Counted from the stretch's first letter, positions 45,459 through 55,068 are shown. The stretch: 64,000 bases of DNA from Asanoa sp. WMMD1127 (GCF_029626225.1 NZ_JARUBP010000001.1:682001-746000), one strand, 5' to 3'. Program-made: numbers and translations. The notes: a model not told the origin generated them from the sequence alone.

Positions 45459-45680
45459 GCGAGGGAGGGCTTTGGCTCACGCGAGGGGTCTCGGCGAGCG
45501 GGAGGGAGGGCCTTGGCCAGGGCGAGGGAGGGCCTTGGCTCACGCGAGGGGTCTCGGCGAGCGGGAGGGAGGGCCTTGGCCAGCGCGAAGGAGGCTCTCG
45601 GCGAGCGCGAGGGAGAGCCTCGGCCAGCGCGAAGGAGGCTCTCGGCGAGCGCGAGGGAGAGCCTCGGCCAGCGCGATTGC
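45459..45680. repeat. 63-bp and 44-bp tandem repeats in the 45.1-46.2 kb gap
   Basis: Two copies of a 63-bp unit start at 45459 and 45522 (GCGAGGGAGGGC, then GCGAGGGGTCTCGGCGAGCG). Two copies of a related 44-bp unit start at 45583 and 45627 (GCGCGAAGGAGGCTCTCGGC), with a stub at 45671. Nothing here looks coding; unit lengths of 63 and 44 do not both keep one frame. Confidence 0.85.
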
Positions 45681-45874
45681 CGGTCCGACGGCTGACGCCT
45701 GGTAGGCGAGGCACCACGGAGGCGGCGGAGGCCCTCCCTCGCGCTGGCCGATGCCCTGCCTCGTGCTGGCGGAGGCCGAGGTCGTGCTGGGTGAGGCCGG
45801 CCCGCGTGCCACCCGATCCGCCTTCGGCCCGCACTCCCCTGCTGGACGAAGTCAAAGATCAACCGCCACAACTC

Positions 45875-46025
45875 GTGATCAGGTGCGTCGCGTCAGGAAC
45901 CCGGCAGCCGGGGTCCATGAGCAAGTGCATCCGATCGGGAAAGCGGTCGGCGTGTCGTCCAGGCCAGACGCACATGATCTTGTGCGAATGGCGCCACAAG
46001 CCAGGACCGACGCACATGATCAAGG
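45875..46025. repeat. 151-bp GATC-motif element, copy A
   Basis: Four short motifs: GTGATCAGGTGC (45875), ATGAGCAAGTGC (45917), GCACATGATCTTG (45970) and GCACATGATCAAGG (46012). Start spacings are 42, 53 and 42 bases. Copy B at 57159-57309 has exactly the same offsets (0, 42, 95, 137). Motifs 1 and 2 point one way, 3 and 4 the other, so 1 could pair with 4 and 2 with 3. Copy A has a few mismatches. Confidence 0.8.
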
Positions 46026-46223
46026 CAAGGCACCTCGACGAGCGTTCGAAGCAGAACAAAGGCGCTCTGCGAAGACCCCGGCGAACCCAAACGCGATGCG
46101 CTCGCCGAGCGGTGATGCGTGAATCGATGCAAAACCAAGCCGATCCAGCCAATGAAAGAGCCGGCCGGGCCGGGTGGCGCGAGCCAAGCCATGATGCGTG
46201 GACGAACCAGAGCAAGCAGCGTC

Positions 46224-47417
46224 TCAGCGCATGGCCCAGGGCGAGCCGTAGGCGGCCAGCAGGTCCAGGAACGGCTTCGGCGGCAGCGCTTCCGGGCCCA
46301 GGACACCGACGCCCGACCACGTCCCGCCGGCCAGCAGTTCGAGGGCCACCACCGGGTTGACGGCGGTCTGCCACACGACGGCCTGATGCCCGTACTCGCG
46401 CATCGACCATTCGTTGTCGACCACGTGGTAGAGGTAGACCTCCCGCGGCGACCCGTCGACACCGGTGCCCCGCACCCACGTCCCCGCGCACGTCTTGCCG
46501 CGCATCCGCGGCCCCAGAGAAGCCGGATCCGGCAGGCACGCCGCCACCACGTCGCGCGGCGCCACCGACACGTCGCCGACCTTCACCGGCACGGTCGAGT
46601 CCAGGCCCAGGAGATGCAACGTACGCAGGACCGAGACGAACTCGGCTCCCAGCCCGTACTTGAACGTCACCCGACCCGCGTCGACCCAGCGCGGAATCAG
46701 CAGGACCTCTTCGTGCTCGACGTTGACGCACTCGACCGGCCCGATGCCGGCCGGGAAGTCGAACACCTCCGGTTCCGAGAACGGCTCCGTGGTGAACCAG
46801 CCCCGCTCCCGCTCCCAGACCACCGGCGGGTTGAGGCACTCCTCGATCGTCGTCCAGATCGAGAACGACGGCGCGAACGCGTGCCCGTCGACCACGAGGT
46901 TCGACCCGTCCCGCACGCCGATCTCGTCAATCGACGAGAACAGCTCGTCGGCGGCATAACGGGCGAAGATGTCGGACAGCCCCGGTTCCACCCCGATGCC
47001 GCACAGCGCCAGCCGCCCCGCCTCCGTCCACAGCGACGACGTCGCGAACTGGGCCTCGCCGAGCACGACACCGGTCGACGCGTACGGCTGGGTCGGGTGC
47101 GGCTGGGACAGCGACATCGCCATGTCGAGGTAGTCGGCCCCCGCCGCGAACGCACCGTCGAATATGGACATGACGAACCGCGGGTCCACCGCGTTGAAGA
47201 CGTGCGTCGCCCCCGCGGCCAGGTCCCGCACCTCCGTCGCGGACGACGCGTCGACGCGGGCCGCCGAGAACCGCGGGTCGTCGACCGCGGCGACCACCGC
47301 CTGCGCCCGCTCCAGCGAATAGTCCGCCACCACCCACGACGAGAAGAACGTGCGGCGCGCGGCGATCGCGGCGGCCGCGGCCCCGACGCCGCCGGCGCCG
47401 ATCTGCAGGACACGCAT
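46224..47417 (-). CDS. Saccharopine-dehydrogenase-family protein resembling carboxynorspermidine synthase
   Basis: A 397-residue NAD(P) enzyme. The Rossmann start MRVLQIGAGGVGAAAAAIAA and ATHVFNAVDPRFVMSIFDGA are of the saccharopine dehydrogenase type; CGIGVEPGLSDIFARYAADE and the C-terminal domain (about 130-360) follow. Vibrio carboxynorspermidine synthase opens with almost the same LQIGAGGVG. Carboxyspermidine synthases join an amine and aspartate semialdehyde reductively. As the last gene of the potDABC operon a polyamine substrate is plausible but unproven. ATG 47417 overlaps the oxidase stop by one base. Confidence 0.75.
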   Translation of the reverse strand: MRVLQIGAGGVGAAAAAIAARRTFFSSWVVADYSLERAQAVVAAVDDPRFSAARVDASSATEVRDLAAGATHVFNAVDPRFVMSIFDGAFAAGADYLDMAMSLSQPHPTQPYASTGVVLGEAQFATSSLWTEAGRLALCGIGVEPGLSDIFARYAADELFSSIDEIGVRDGSNLVVDGHAFAPSFSIWTTIEECLNPPVVWERERGWFTTEPFSEPEVFDFPAGIGPVECVNVEHEEVLLIPRWVDAGRVTFKYGLGAEFVSVLRTLHLLGLDSTVPVKVGDVSVAPRDVVAACLPDPASLGPRMRGKTCAGTWVRGTGVDGSPREVYLYHVVDNEWSMREYGHQAVVWQTAVNPVVALELLAGGTWSGVGVLGPEALPPKPFLDLLAAYGSPWAMR

Positions 47418-48811
47418 CAGGAATCGAACCCCAAACCGAATCTGTCGAGCGTACGCAGCCACACGTTGCGCCGGCCCTCGTGCGCGTCGGCGTGCGCCAT
47501 GGACCAGCGGGTCGCGTTGATGACGAGGGAGCGCAGCGGTTCCGGCGGGAACGGCACCGGGCGGCTTCGTACGAAGTCCAAAGTGGTCAATGGTGTGGGC
47601 TTGCCGGCGAGCAGGTCCAGCGCCACGCGGGCCCCGAAGCGGCTCGCGCCGACGCCGAGCCCCGTGAAGCCGGACGCGTAGGCCACCCGACCGCCGAGCG
47701 CCGTGCCGAAGAACGCGCAGAAGCGGGAGCAGGTGTCGACCACGCCGCCCCAGCGATGGGTGAACGTGACGTCGGCCAGCTGTGGGAACGTCTCGAAGAA
47801 GTGCTGAGCCAGCGTCGCGAACGTCGGCGCCTCCCGGGCCAGCCTCGGCGCCATCCGGTTGCCGAAGTGGTAGACGGCGTCGTACCCGCCGAAGAGGATC
47901 CGGTTGTCGGCGGTCAGCCGGTAGTAGTGGAACTGGTTGCCGGAGTCCGCCAGCCCCTGCCGGCGCCGCCAGCCGATCGACGCCAGTTCGTCGGCCGACA
48001 GTGGCCGAGTGACCAGCGCGTAGTCGTAGACCGGCACGACGTAGGCCCGCAGCCGGCGCAGCAACGGCGGGAACGCGTTGGCGGCCAGCACGACCGCGCC
48101 GGCCCGCACCGAACCGGCCTCGCCACGCGCCACCACCCCCACGCCGTCCCGGGCCAACCCGGTCACCCGCGTGTGCTCGAACACCCGCACCCCCAGCGAC
48201 AGGCAGGCGGCGCGCAGCCCCCAGGCCAGCCGGGCCGGGTCCAGCATGACCGTGCGGTCGCGGTCCCAGACGCCGCCGAGGTAGGTGGGCGAGTCGACCT
48301 CCGCCCGCACCTCGTCGCGGCCGAGCACCACGACGTCGTGCCCATGCCGGCGGGCGAGGGCAGCGTCCGATGCCAGATCGGCCACCTGGTGCGCCGCGGT
48401 GGCGAGCGAGATCTCCCCGGTGCGCTCGACGTCGCAGCGGATGTCGAACAGCGAGACCGTGGCCAGCAGCGCGTCGAGGTTGGCGGCGCCCAGCTTCTCC
48501 AGCGTGTCGATCTCGCGGGGGAAACGGGCCGCGCCGTTGGCCAGGCCGTGGGTGAGCGAGGCCGCGCAGAAACCGCCGTTGCGGCCCGAGGCCGCCCAGC
48601 CGCAGGTGCCGGCCTCGAGCAGCACGACGTCGCGCCCGGGGTCGTCCTGCTTGGCCTGCAGCGCCGCCCAGAGTCCCGAGTAGCCGCCGCCGATCACCAG
48701 CAGGTCGGCGCTCGTGTCGCCGGTCAGCGGTGGCAGCGGATCGGGGCGCTCGGGACGGTCGAGCCAGAAGACCTTGGGCTGCGCGTCCGCGAGCGCCCGA
48801 CCGACGTTCAT
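47417..48811 (-). CDS. FAD-dependent amine oxidoreductase (PuuB/DAO type), first paralogue
   Basis: A 464-residue D-amino-acid-oxidase-fold flavoprotein. The FAD site is DLLVIGGGYSGLWAALQAKQ; GWAASGRNGGFCAASL is the signature of PuuB-like gamma-glutamylputrescine oxidases and relatives. The C-terminus has FTHRWGGVVDTCSRFCAF and GFTGLGVGASRFGARVALDL. PuuB oxidises the free amine of gamma-glutamylputrescine to an aldehyde; with PotABCD next to it, an amine oxidase acting on imported polyamines fits. It overlaps potC by four bases. The paralogue at 55065 shares the same layout. Confidence 0.83.
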   Translation of the reverse strand: MNVGRALADAQPKVFWLDRPERPDPLPPLTGDTSADLLVIGGGYSGLWAALQAKQDDPGRDVVLLEAGTCGWAASGRNGGFCAASLTHGLANGAARFPREIDTLEKLGAANLDALLATVSLFDIRCDVERTGEISLATAAHQVADLASDAALARRHGHDVVVLGRDEVRAEVDSPTYLGGVWDRDRTVMLDPARLAWGLRAACLSLGVRVFEHTRVTGLARDGVGVVARGEAGSVRAGAVVLAANAFPPLLRRLRAYVVPVYDYALVTRPLSADELASIGWRRRQGLADSGNQFHYYRLTADNRILFGGYDAVYHFGNRMAPRLAREAPTFATLAQHFFETFPQLADVTFTHRWGGVVDTCSRFCAFFGTALGGRVAYASGFTGLGVGASRFGARVALDLLAGKPTPLTTLDFVRSRPVPFPPEPLRSLVINATRWSMAHADAHEGRRNVWLRTLDRFGLGFDS

Positions 48812-49611
48812 GCCACCCGCGCCCCCCGTCGACGCCGCACGTTGGTCGCCACCACCAGCAGCAGCGCGATCGCGAACATGGCCGTGCCGATGACGTTGAC
48901 CTGCGGCGGGATGCCGCGCTGGTTGGCTCCCCAAACGTACATCGGGAAGGTCACCGTGTTGCCCGAGTTGAAGTTCGTGATGATGAAGTCGTCGAACGAC
49001 AGCGAGAACGCCAGCAGCGCGGCCGCGACGATGCCCGGCAGCACGAGCGGCAGCGTGACGCGGCGGAACGTCTGGAACGGCGTGGCGTAGAGGTCCATCG
49101 CCGCCTCCTCGAGCCGCGCGTCCATGCCGGCCAGCCGCGCCTTGACCGTGACCACCACGAACGAGACGCAGAACATGATGTGCGCGATCAGGATCGTGAC
49201 GAAGCCCAGCTGGACGCCGCCGGCCGTGAACAGCGCCAGCAGGGACGTGCCCATGACGAGCTCGGGCGTCGCCATCGGCAGGAAGATCAGCAGGTTGGTG
49301 GCCCCGCGGCCGCGGAACTGGTGGCGGGCCAGGGCGAACGCCATCAGCGTGCCGAGGATCGTCGAGCCAACCGTGGCCAGCAGACCGATCCAGGCCGAAC
49401 GGCCGACGGCGGCGCAGAGGTCGGCCGGACCGCACAGGTTGGTCCAGTTGTCGGTGGTGAACGCGTTGAAGTCGTAGGAGAGGCGGCTCGACGGGCGGTT
49501 GAACGAGAGCCCCGCCACGACCGCGATCGGCAGGAACAGGTAGATCAGCACCATCAGGCCGACGGTCAGCACCCAGTGCTCCGCGATCCAGCGTCCGATC
49601 CGGTGTGTCAT
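48808..49611 (-). CDS. potC: Polyamine ABC transporter permease PotC
   Basis: A 267-residue inner-membrane permease with six helices and the EAA loop EEAAMDLYATPFQTFRRVTL that contacts the ATPase. The start and layout match PotC of the spermidine/putrescine importer. It starts one base after potB and overlaps the oxidase gene by four bases (ATGA), so transport and oxidation genes are co-translated. Confidence 0.92.
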   Translation of the reverse strand: MTHRIGRWIAEHWVLTVGLMVLIYLFLPIAVVAGLSFNRPSSRLSYDFNAFTTDNWTNLCGPADLCAAVGRSAWIGLLATVGSTILGTLMAFALARHQFRGRGATNLLIFLPMATPELVMGTSLLALFTAGGVQLGFVTILIAHIMFCVSFVVVTVKARLAGMDARLEEAAMDLYATPFQTFRRVTLPLVLPGIVAAALLAFSLSFDDFIITNFNSGNTVTFPMYVWGANQRGIPPQVNVIGTAMFAIALLLVVATNVRRRRGARVA

Positions 49612-49612
49612 C

Positions 49613-50521
49613 TCAGACCACCTCGTCGGTGCCGGAGCGGCGCACGTAGAAGAAGACGATCGCCAGGATGACGGCCATCAGCAGGAACGAGAGGGCGGCG
49701 CCCTGCGGTGGCTCCTGCCGGGACAGGAACGCCGAGTTGACGACGTTGCCGACCATCGTGGTGTTGGTGTTGCCGAGCAGCGCAGCGTTGATGTAGTCGC
49801 CGACCGCCGGGATGAAGAACAGCAGCGTGCCGGCGACCAGGCCCGGCATCGACAGCGGGAGCGTGACCTTGAGGAAGGTACGGGTCGGGCTCGAGTAGAG
49901 GTCGCCCGCCGCCTCCAGCAGCCTGGTGTCGAGCCGTTCGAGGCTGGCGTAGAGCGGCAGCACGAGGAACGGCAGGAAGTTGTAGGTCAGGCCGAGCACG
50001 ACGGCGAGCGGGGTGGCCAGCAGCCGGCCGTCGGCCGCGAGGAGGCCGATGTCGCGCAGGAAGCCGACCAGGGCGCCGTTGTCGGACAGGATCGTCTTCC
50101 AGGCCAGCGTGCGCACCAGGAAGCTGGTGAACATCGGCGCGACGACGCAGATCAGCAGCACGTTCTTCCACCGGCCGGCCTTCTGCGCGATGGCGTAGGC
50201 CAGCGGGTAGCCGATCAGAATGCCGATCACCGTGGCGATGCCGGCGTAGGCGAAGGAGCGGACGACCTGGGGCCAGGCGTACGCGATCGCGTCCGGGTAG
50301 TTGCTGAACGCCCAGGTCATCGCGTAGCCGGTGGTCACCGAGCCGGACGGGTCGTAAAGGCTGGTGGCGCCGAGCTGCACCGCGGGCACCACGAAGAACA
50401 GCACGAGCCAGGCGCCGCCGGGGAGCAGCAGGAGATAGGGCAGCCACCCCCGGCGGGTGCGGCGCGGGTCGGCGCCGGGCGTCTCGACCGGGCGCGCGCC
50501 GACGCCGGTCAGAAAGCTCAC
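49613..50521 (-). CDS. potB: Polyamine ABC transporter permease PotB
   Basis: A 302-residue permease: cytoplasmic N-terminal stretch, then six helices starting GWLPYLLLLPGGAWLVLFFVV, with the EAA motif LLEAAGDLYSSPTRTFLKVT. It pairs with PotC to form the membrane channel. GTG start overlaps the potA stop by four bases. The potD-A-B-C order differs from the E. coli potABCD but is common in actinobacteria. Confidence 0.92.
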   Translation of the reverse strand: MSFLTGVGARPVETPGADPRRTRRGWLPYLLLLPGGAWLVLFFVVPAVQLGATSLYDPSGSVTTGYAMTWAFSNYPDAIAYAWPQVVRSFAYAGIATVIGILIGYPLAYAIAQKAGRWKNVLLICVVAPMFTSFLVRTLAWKTILSDNGALVGFLRDIGLLAADGRLLATPLAVVLGLTYNFLPFLVLPLYASLERLDTRLLEAAGDLYSSPTRTFLKVTLPLSMPGLVAGTLLFFIPAVGDYINAALLGNTNTTMVGNVVNSAFLSRQEPPQGAALSFLLMAVILAIVFFYVRRSGTDEVV

Positions 50522-51678
50522 GAGCCGACCCCGACCGCGTCCGGCGTGTCCAGCACCGGCGTGGTGCGGTCGCCCTCGCCCGGCTCGCGGTGCAGCAGGA
50601 ACGCGTGCTCCGGGCTCCAGTGGGCGGTGACCTCGGCGCCGACCGCCAGCGGCGCCGCCGATCCGTTGTTGGGCGCGAACACCGCGAGCTCGGTGCCCCA
50701 GCCGGTCCGGACGAGATACTGCGTGCTGACGCCCACATAGGACGAGTCCGTGACGACGCCCGTCACCGACTGGTGTCCGGTGGGCACCGCGGCGCCGTCG
50801 GCGACCAGGGCGAGCTTCTCCGGGCGTACGCCGAGGAAGACCGGACCGTGCTCGGAGCGCGCCCGGACCGCGGGCACCGCGAACCGCTGGCCGTAGGCCT
50901 CGACCAGCACGTCGCCGCCGGACCGCCCGTCGGCCTCACCGGCCAGCAGGTTGGACTGGCCGAGGAAGTTGGCCACGAACGCGGTCGCCGGGTACTCGTA
51001 GATCTCCGCGGGGCGGCCGAGCTGCTCGATCCTGCCCGCGTTCATCACCGCGACCGTGTCGGCCATCGTCATGGCCTCCTCCTGGTCGTGGGTGACGTGG
51101 ACGAACGTGATGCCGACCTCGGTCTGGATGCGCTTGAGCTCGATCTGCATCTGCCGGCGCAGCTTGAGGTCGAGGGCGCCGAGCGGCTCGTCGAGCAGCA
51201 GCACCTGCGGGTGGTTGATCAGGGCCCGGGCCAGCGCGACCCGTTGCTGCTGACCTCCGGACAGCTCGGCCGGCCGCCGCTTGCCGAAGCCGTCGAGCTG
51301 GACCAGCGCGAGCATCTCCTCGACCTGCGAGCGGACCTCGCGCACCTTGCGCCGGCGCAGCCCGAACGCCACGTTCTCGAACACGTCGAGGTGCGGGAAG
51401 AGCGCGTAGCTCTGGAACACGGTGTTGACCGGCCGCTGGTAGGGGCGCAGGCGGGTGATGTCGCGGTCGCCCAGCCGGACCTCGCCGGCGGTCGGCTCCT
51501 CCAGCCCGGCCACCATCCGCAGCGTGGTGGTCTTGCCGCAGCCCGAGGCGCCGAGCAGCGCGAAGAAGGCGCCCTGCGGGACGGTCAGCGTGAGGTCGTC
51601 GACCGCGGTGAACACGCCGCCGAACCGCTTGGTGAGGTTGGTGAGCCGCAGGTCGCCGGCGTCGGATCCGCTCGCCAC
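50518..51678 (-). CDS. potA: Polyamine ABC transporter ATP-binding protein PotA
   Basis: A 386-residue ATPase. Walker A GASGCGKTT at 43-51, Q-loop VFQSYALFPHL, signature LSGGQQQ at 138-144, Walker B LLLDEP at 159-164, and the C-terminal OB-fold TOBE domain (about 245-370; VFLGVRPEKLALV). It powers uptake of spermidine or putrescine. GTG start, one base after the potD stop. Confidence 0.94.
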   Translation of the reverse strand: MASGSDAGDLRLTNLTKRFGGVFTAVDDLTLTVPQGAFFALLGASGCGKTTTLRMVAGLEEPTAGEVRLGDRDITRLRPYQRPVNTVFQSYALFPHLDVFENVAFGLRRRKVREVRSQVEEMLALVQLDGFGKRRPAELSGGQQQRVALARALINHPQVLLLDEPLGALDLKLRRQMQIELKRIQTEVGITFVHVTHDQEEAMTMADTVAVMNAGRIEQLGRPAEIYEYPATAFVANFLGQSNLLAGEADGRSGGDVLVEAYGQRFAVPAVRARSEHGPVFLGVRPEKLALVADGAAVPTGHQSVTGVVTDSSYVGVSTQYLVRTGWGTELAVFAPNNGSAAPLAVGAEVTAHWSPEHAFLLHREPGEGDRTTPVLDTPDAVGVGS

Positions 51679-51679
51679 G

Positions 51680-52912
51680 TCAGGCTCCGATGACGCGCTG
51701 GAACGCGGACTCGTACTCCCGCTCCTCGGACTCGCTCAACGCCTTGAAGACCTTGGCGTTCCCGAGCAGCGCGTCGTCAGGGAAGATCAACGGGTTCGCG
51801 GCCAGCTCCGGGTCGATCTTCTCCATCGCCTCCTTGGCGCCGCTGACCGGGCAGATGTAGTTGACGTAGGCGGCGACCTCGGCGGCCACGGCCGGGTCGT
51901 AGTAGTAGTCGAGGAACTGCTCGGCGTTGGCCTTGTGCGCGGCCTTGTTGGGCACCGAGGAGTTGTCGGAATAGAGCATCGCGCCGCTGTCGGGCGCCAC
52001 GAACTTGATCTTCGGGTCCTCCAGGCCGAGCTGGATGATGTCGCCGGACCAGCCGATGCACGCGGCGATGTCGCCCTTGGCCAGCTCGGGCGCGTAGTCG
52101 TTGCCGGTGAACCGGCGGATCTGCCCGGCGTCGACCGCCTTCTGCAGCTTGTTGATCGCGTCGTCGAACTGCGCCTTGGTGAAGTCGGACGGGTCGTGGC
52201 CGTTGGAGAGCAGGATCAGCCCCATCGTGTCGCGCATCTCGGTCAGCGCGGTCACCTTGCCCTTGAGGTCGGGCCGGGTGAGCAGCTCGTCGACGGAGCG
52301 GATCTCCTTGGCCACGTTGCCGTTGAACGCGAGGCCGGCGAGGCCGGACTGCCACGGGACCGCGTACTCGTTGTTCTTGTCGAACGGGCGGCCCTTGAGC
52401 GACGGCAGCAGGTTGGCCTGGAAGTTGGGCATCTTCGCGGTGTCGAGCTTCTGCAGCCAGCCGAGCCGGATCATGCGGGCGGTCATCCAGTCGGTGAGGA
52501 CGATGACGTCGCGGTCCGTCGGTTGGCAGGCGGTGAGCTGATTCTGCACCTTGCCGAAGAACTCGTTGTTGTCGTTGATGTCTTCCGTGTAACTGACCTT
52601 GATGCCGCTCTTCTGCTCGAATGCGGCGAGAGTCGGCCGCTTCGATTCGTCTTTCTCGTCGACGTCGATATATTGCGGCCAGTTCGAGACGATGAGCGTC
52701 TTGTCCGAGGCCGAACTGTCTTCACTGACACAGCTGGCCTCCGTCTGCTGCGCGCCCTTGGTGCCGCAGGCGACGAGGGCGCCACCGGAAACGGCCAGCG
52801 CGCCGGAGGCGAGGGCGCCGCGCATCAGGGTGCGGCGCGACAGGGAGGAACGCGAGAAGGAGAGCAGGGCCGCGGCCTCGGGCGAAAGCGGGGGTTGCGT
52901 GCGGTAGCGCAT
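51680..52912 (-). CDS. potD: Polyamine-binding lipoprotein PotD
   Basis: A 410-residue periplasmic-type binding protein. Its leader combines a twin-arginine pair (SLSRRTLMRGALA) with a lipobox LVAC (Cys49), so it may be Tat-exported and lipid-anchored. The mature part shows VSNWPQYIDVDEKDE, VIVLTDWMTARMIRLGW, CIGWSGDIIQLG and KANAEQFLDYYYDPAVAAEV, typical PotD/PotF residues. It is the first gene of the operon and divergent from the Lrp-type regulator by 169 bases. Confidence 0.92.
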   Translation of the reverse strand: MRYRTQPPLSPEAAALLSFSRSSLSRRTLMRGALASGALAVSGGALVACGTKGAQQTEASCVSEDSSASDKTLIVSNWPQYIDVDEKDESKRPTLAAFEQKSGIKVSYTEDINDNNEFFGKVQNQLTACQPTDRDVIVLTDWMTARMIRLGWLQKLDTAKMPNFQANLLPSLKGRPFDKNNEYAVPWQSGLAGLAFNGNVAKEIRSVDELLTRPDLKGKVTALTEMRDTMGLILLSNGHDPSDFTKAQFDDAINKLQKAVDAGQIRRFTGNDYAPELAKGDIAACIGWSGDIIQLGLEDPKIKFVAPDSGAMLYSDNSSVPNKAAHKANAEQFLDYYYDPAVAAEVAAYVNYICPVSGAKEAMEKIDPELAANPLIFPDDALLGNAKVFKALSESEEREYESAFQRVIGA

Positions 52913-52933
52913 CGAGGGCTCCCGGGGGGTTCG

Positions 52934-52956
52934 GTCTAGTTGGGGGATAGCTAGAC
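52934..52956. promoter_or_regulatory. Inverted repeat between potD and the Lrp-type gene
   Basis: GTCTAG (52934-52939) and CTAGAC (52951-52956) flank an 11-base spacer, 22 bases upstream of potD. It sits in the divergent gap of the transport operon and an Lrp-type regulator, where an autoregulatory Lrp site would be expected. Confidence 0.5.
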
Positions 52957-53081
52957 GACGACCGATCCTGACATGCGTGGACCCCTGTCACAAGGGATTC
53001 CGTTGTGGCACTCGTAGTTGACGACGAAATGCGGAAGACTTGCGGCCGTAACGCAGGTCGGTTATTCGAGGAGGCTGCCGG

Positions 53082-53594
53082 ATGGGCATCTCGGGCAATG
53101 GGGTTGTCCCCGGCGCGCGCCGCGTCATGGTTCGCGAGGGGGCCAGTCATGCACTGCTCGACGACGTCGCCAAGCAGATCATCGAACAGCTCCAGGAGGA
53201 CGGGCGACGGCCGTACGCGTCGATCGGCAAGGCTGTCGGTCTGTCCGAGGCGGCGGTCCGCCAGCGGGTGCAGCGGCTGCTCGACGCCGGGGTGATGCAG
53301 ATCGTCGCGGTGACCGACCCGCTCCAGCTGGGCTTTCCGCGCCAGGCCATGATCGGGCTGCGGATCTCCGGCGACCTGGAGCAGGTGGCCGACCGGCTGG
53401 CCGACCTGCACGAGGTCGATTATGTCGTGATCACCGCGGGCTCGTTCGACCTCCTCTGCGAGGTGGTGTGCCGCGACGACGACCACCTGCTGGAGATGCT
53501 CAAGCGCCTGCGGGCCGTCGAGGGCGTGGTGTCGACGGAGGCGTTCGTCTATCTCAAACTGCGGAAGCAGACCTATTCATGGGGTACGCCCTAG
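53082..53594 (+). CDS. Lrp/AsnC-family transcriptional regulator
   Basis: A 170-residue Lrp/AsnC regulator: an N-terminal winged helix (about 22-75; LLDDVAKQIIEQLQEDGRRP, IGKAVGLSEAAVRQRVQRLL) and a C-terminal effector domain (about 80-155; YVVITAGSFDLLCEVVCRDD), the RAM domain that senses small metabolites. ATG 53082 is preceded by GAGGAGG. It lies between potDABC and the aminotransferase/oxidase pair, so it probably controls both sides. It has a 12-residue N-terminal extension before the HTH. Effector unknown. Confidence 0.9.
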   Translation: MGISGNGVVPGARRVMVREGASHALLDDVAKQIIEQLQEDGRRPYASIGKAVGLSEAAVRQRVQRLLDAGVMQIVAVTDPLQLGFPRQAMIGLRISGDLEQVADRLADLHEVDYVVITAGSFDLLCEVVCRDDDHLLEMLKRLRAVEGVVSTEAFVYLKLRKQTYSWGTP

Positions 53595-53721
53595 CTTCGG
53601 ATTTCGTGGTCTGTTGCCTCTGTGGCTTCTGGAACGCTTGCCTCGGGTGGCGATCTCGTGCGATAACCGTAGTAGGTGCTGTGAGCTCACCCGCTCGCAC
53701 GACGACGCGATGGGGAACCCG

Positions 53722-55068
53722 ATGGCCAACGCCACCGACCACCTGTGGATGCACTTCACCCGGATGTCGAGCTACCGCGACGGGGAGGTGCCCACGATCG
53801 TCCGCGGCGAGGGGGCCTACGTCTGGGACTCCGCCGGCCGCCGCTACCTCGACGGCCTGGCCGGCCTGTTCGTGGTCAACGCCGGCCACGGCCGCACCGA
53901 GCTCGCCGACGCCGCCGCCAAGCAGGCCGCGGAGCTCGCGTTCTTCCCGCTCTGGTCCTACGCGCACCCGACCGCGGTCGAGCTCGCCTCCCGGATCGCC
54001 TCCCTCGCACCCGGCGACCTCAACCGCGTGTTCTTCACGACCGGCGGGTCCGAGGCGGTCGAGTCGGCGTGGAAGCTGGCCCGGGCGTACTTCAAGCGCG
54101 TCGGCAAGCCCACCAAGCACAAAGTGGTGAGCCGGCACATCGCCTACCACGGCACGTCGATGGGCGCGCTGTCGATCACCGGTCTGCCGGGGATCAAGTC
54201 GGACTTCGAGCCGCTGGTGCCCGGTGGAATCAAGGTGCCCAACACCAACTTCTATCGGGCGCCGGAGCACGGGTCGTCGGCCGTCGAGTTCGGGCGGTGG
54301 GCCGCGGACGAGATCGCGCGGGCGATCGAGCGGGAAGGGCCGGACACGGTCGCCGCGGTGTTCCTGGAGCCGGTGCAGAACTCGGGTGGGTGCTTCCCGC
54401 CGCCGCCCGGCTACTTCGAGCGGGTGCGGGAGATCTGCGACGCGTACGACGTGTTGTTGGTGTCCGACGAGGTGATCTGCGCCTGGGGCCGGCTCGGGCA
54501 CTATTTCGGCGCGTCCCGTTACGGCTACCAGCCCGACATCATCACCACGGCGAAGGGCCTGACCTCCGGGTACGCGCCGCTGGGCGCGATGATCGCGCGG
54601 GACTCGTTGATTGAGCCGTTCCTATCCGAGACTGAGATGTTCGCGCACGGGATCACGTTCGGCGGGCATCCGGTGTCGTGCGCGGTGGCGCTGGCGAACC
54701 TCGACGTCTTCGCGCGGGAAGACCTGAACGGTCACGTGCGTAGTAACGAGGACGCGTTCCGGTCCACCCTCTCGCGGCTGCTGGACCTGCCGATCGTCGG
54801 TGACGTGCGGGGTGACGGCTACTTCTACGGGATCGAGCTCGTCAAGGACAAGGCGACCCGGGAGACGTTCGACGAGGCGGAGTCGGAGCGGCTGCTGCGC
54901 GGCTTCCTGTCGTCCGCGCTGTTCCAGGCGGGCCTCTACTGCCGGGCCGACGACCGCGGCGACCCGGTCATCCAGCTGGCGCCGCCGCTGATCTGCGAGC
55001 AGCAGCAGTTCGACGAGATGGAGCAGATCCTGCGGGCGGTGCTGACGGAGGCGTGGCAGCGCCTGTGA
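53722..55068 (+). CDS. Class III aminotransferase, probable polyamine/beta-alanine type
   Basis: A class III PLP aminotransferase of about 448 residues. It shows YVWDSAGRRYLDGLAGLFVV, TTGGSEAVESAWKLAR, AYHGTSMGALSITGLPG, the PLP Asp in VLLVSDEVICAWGRLGHYFG, and the Lys of TTAKGLTSGYAPLGAM. The pattern resembles putrescine/diaminobutyrate or omega-amino-acid:pyruvate transaminases. ATG 53722 is preferred (GGGGAA upstream); an in-frame ATG lies 12 bases before. Overlapping the oxidase gene start by four bases, it probably feeds the same pathway. Confidence 0.82.
   Translation: MANATDHLWMHFTRMSSYRDGEVPTIVRGEGAYVWDSAGRRYLDGLAGLFVVNAGHGRTELADAAAKQAAELAFFPLWSYAHPTAVELASRIASLAPGDLNRVFFTTGGSEAVESAWKLARAYFKRVGKPTKHKVVSRHIAYHGTSMGALSITGLPGIKSDFEPLVPGGIKVPNTNFYRAPEHGSSAVEFGRWAADEIARAIEREGPDTVAAVFLEPVQNSGGCFPPPPGYFERVREICDAYDVLLVSDEVICAWGRLGHYFGASRYGYQPDIITTAKGLTSGYAPLGAMIARDSLIEPFLSETEMFAHGITFGGHPVSCAVALANLDVFAREDLNGHVRSNEDAFRSTLSRLLDLPIVGDVRGDGYFYGIELVKDKATRETFDEAESERLLRGFLSSALFQAGLYCRADDRGDPVIQLAPPLICEQQQFDEMEQILRAVLTEAWQRL

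Larger units (their letters stand above)
45146..46223. other. 1.08-kb gene-poor gap
   Basis: This region holds the 63/44-bp repeats and element copy A. Long open frames occur on both strands but are artefacts of the GC-rich repeats, with no start signals or recognisable domains. AT-richer bases at 45165-45235 lie upstream of the 191-residue protein and may hold its promoter. Confidence 0.6.

Noticed and set aside
45677-46360. 227-residue frame reaching into the saccharopine-dehydrogenase-like gene
   Set aside because: It crosses element copy A and ends antisense to the real gene; composition is unlike a protein.
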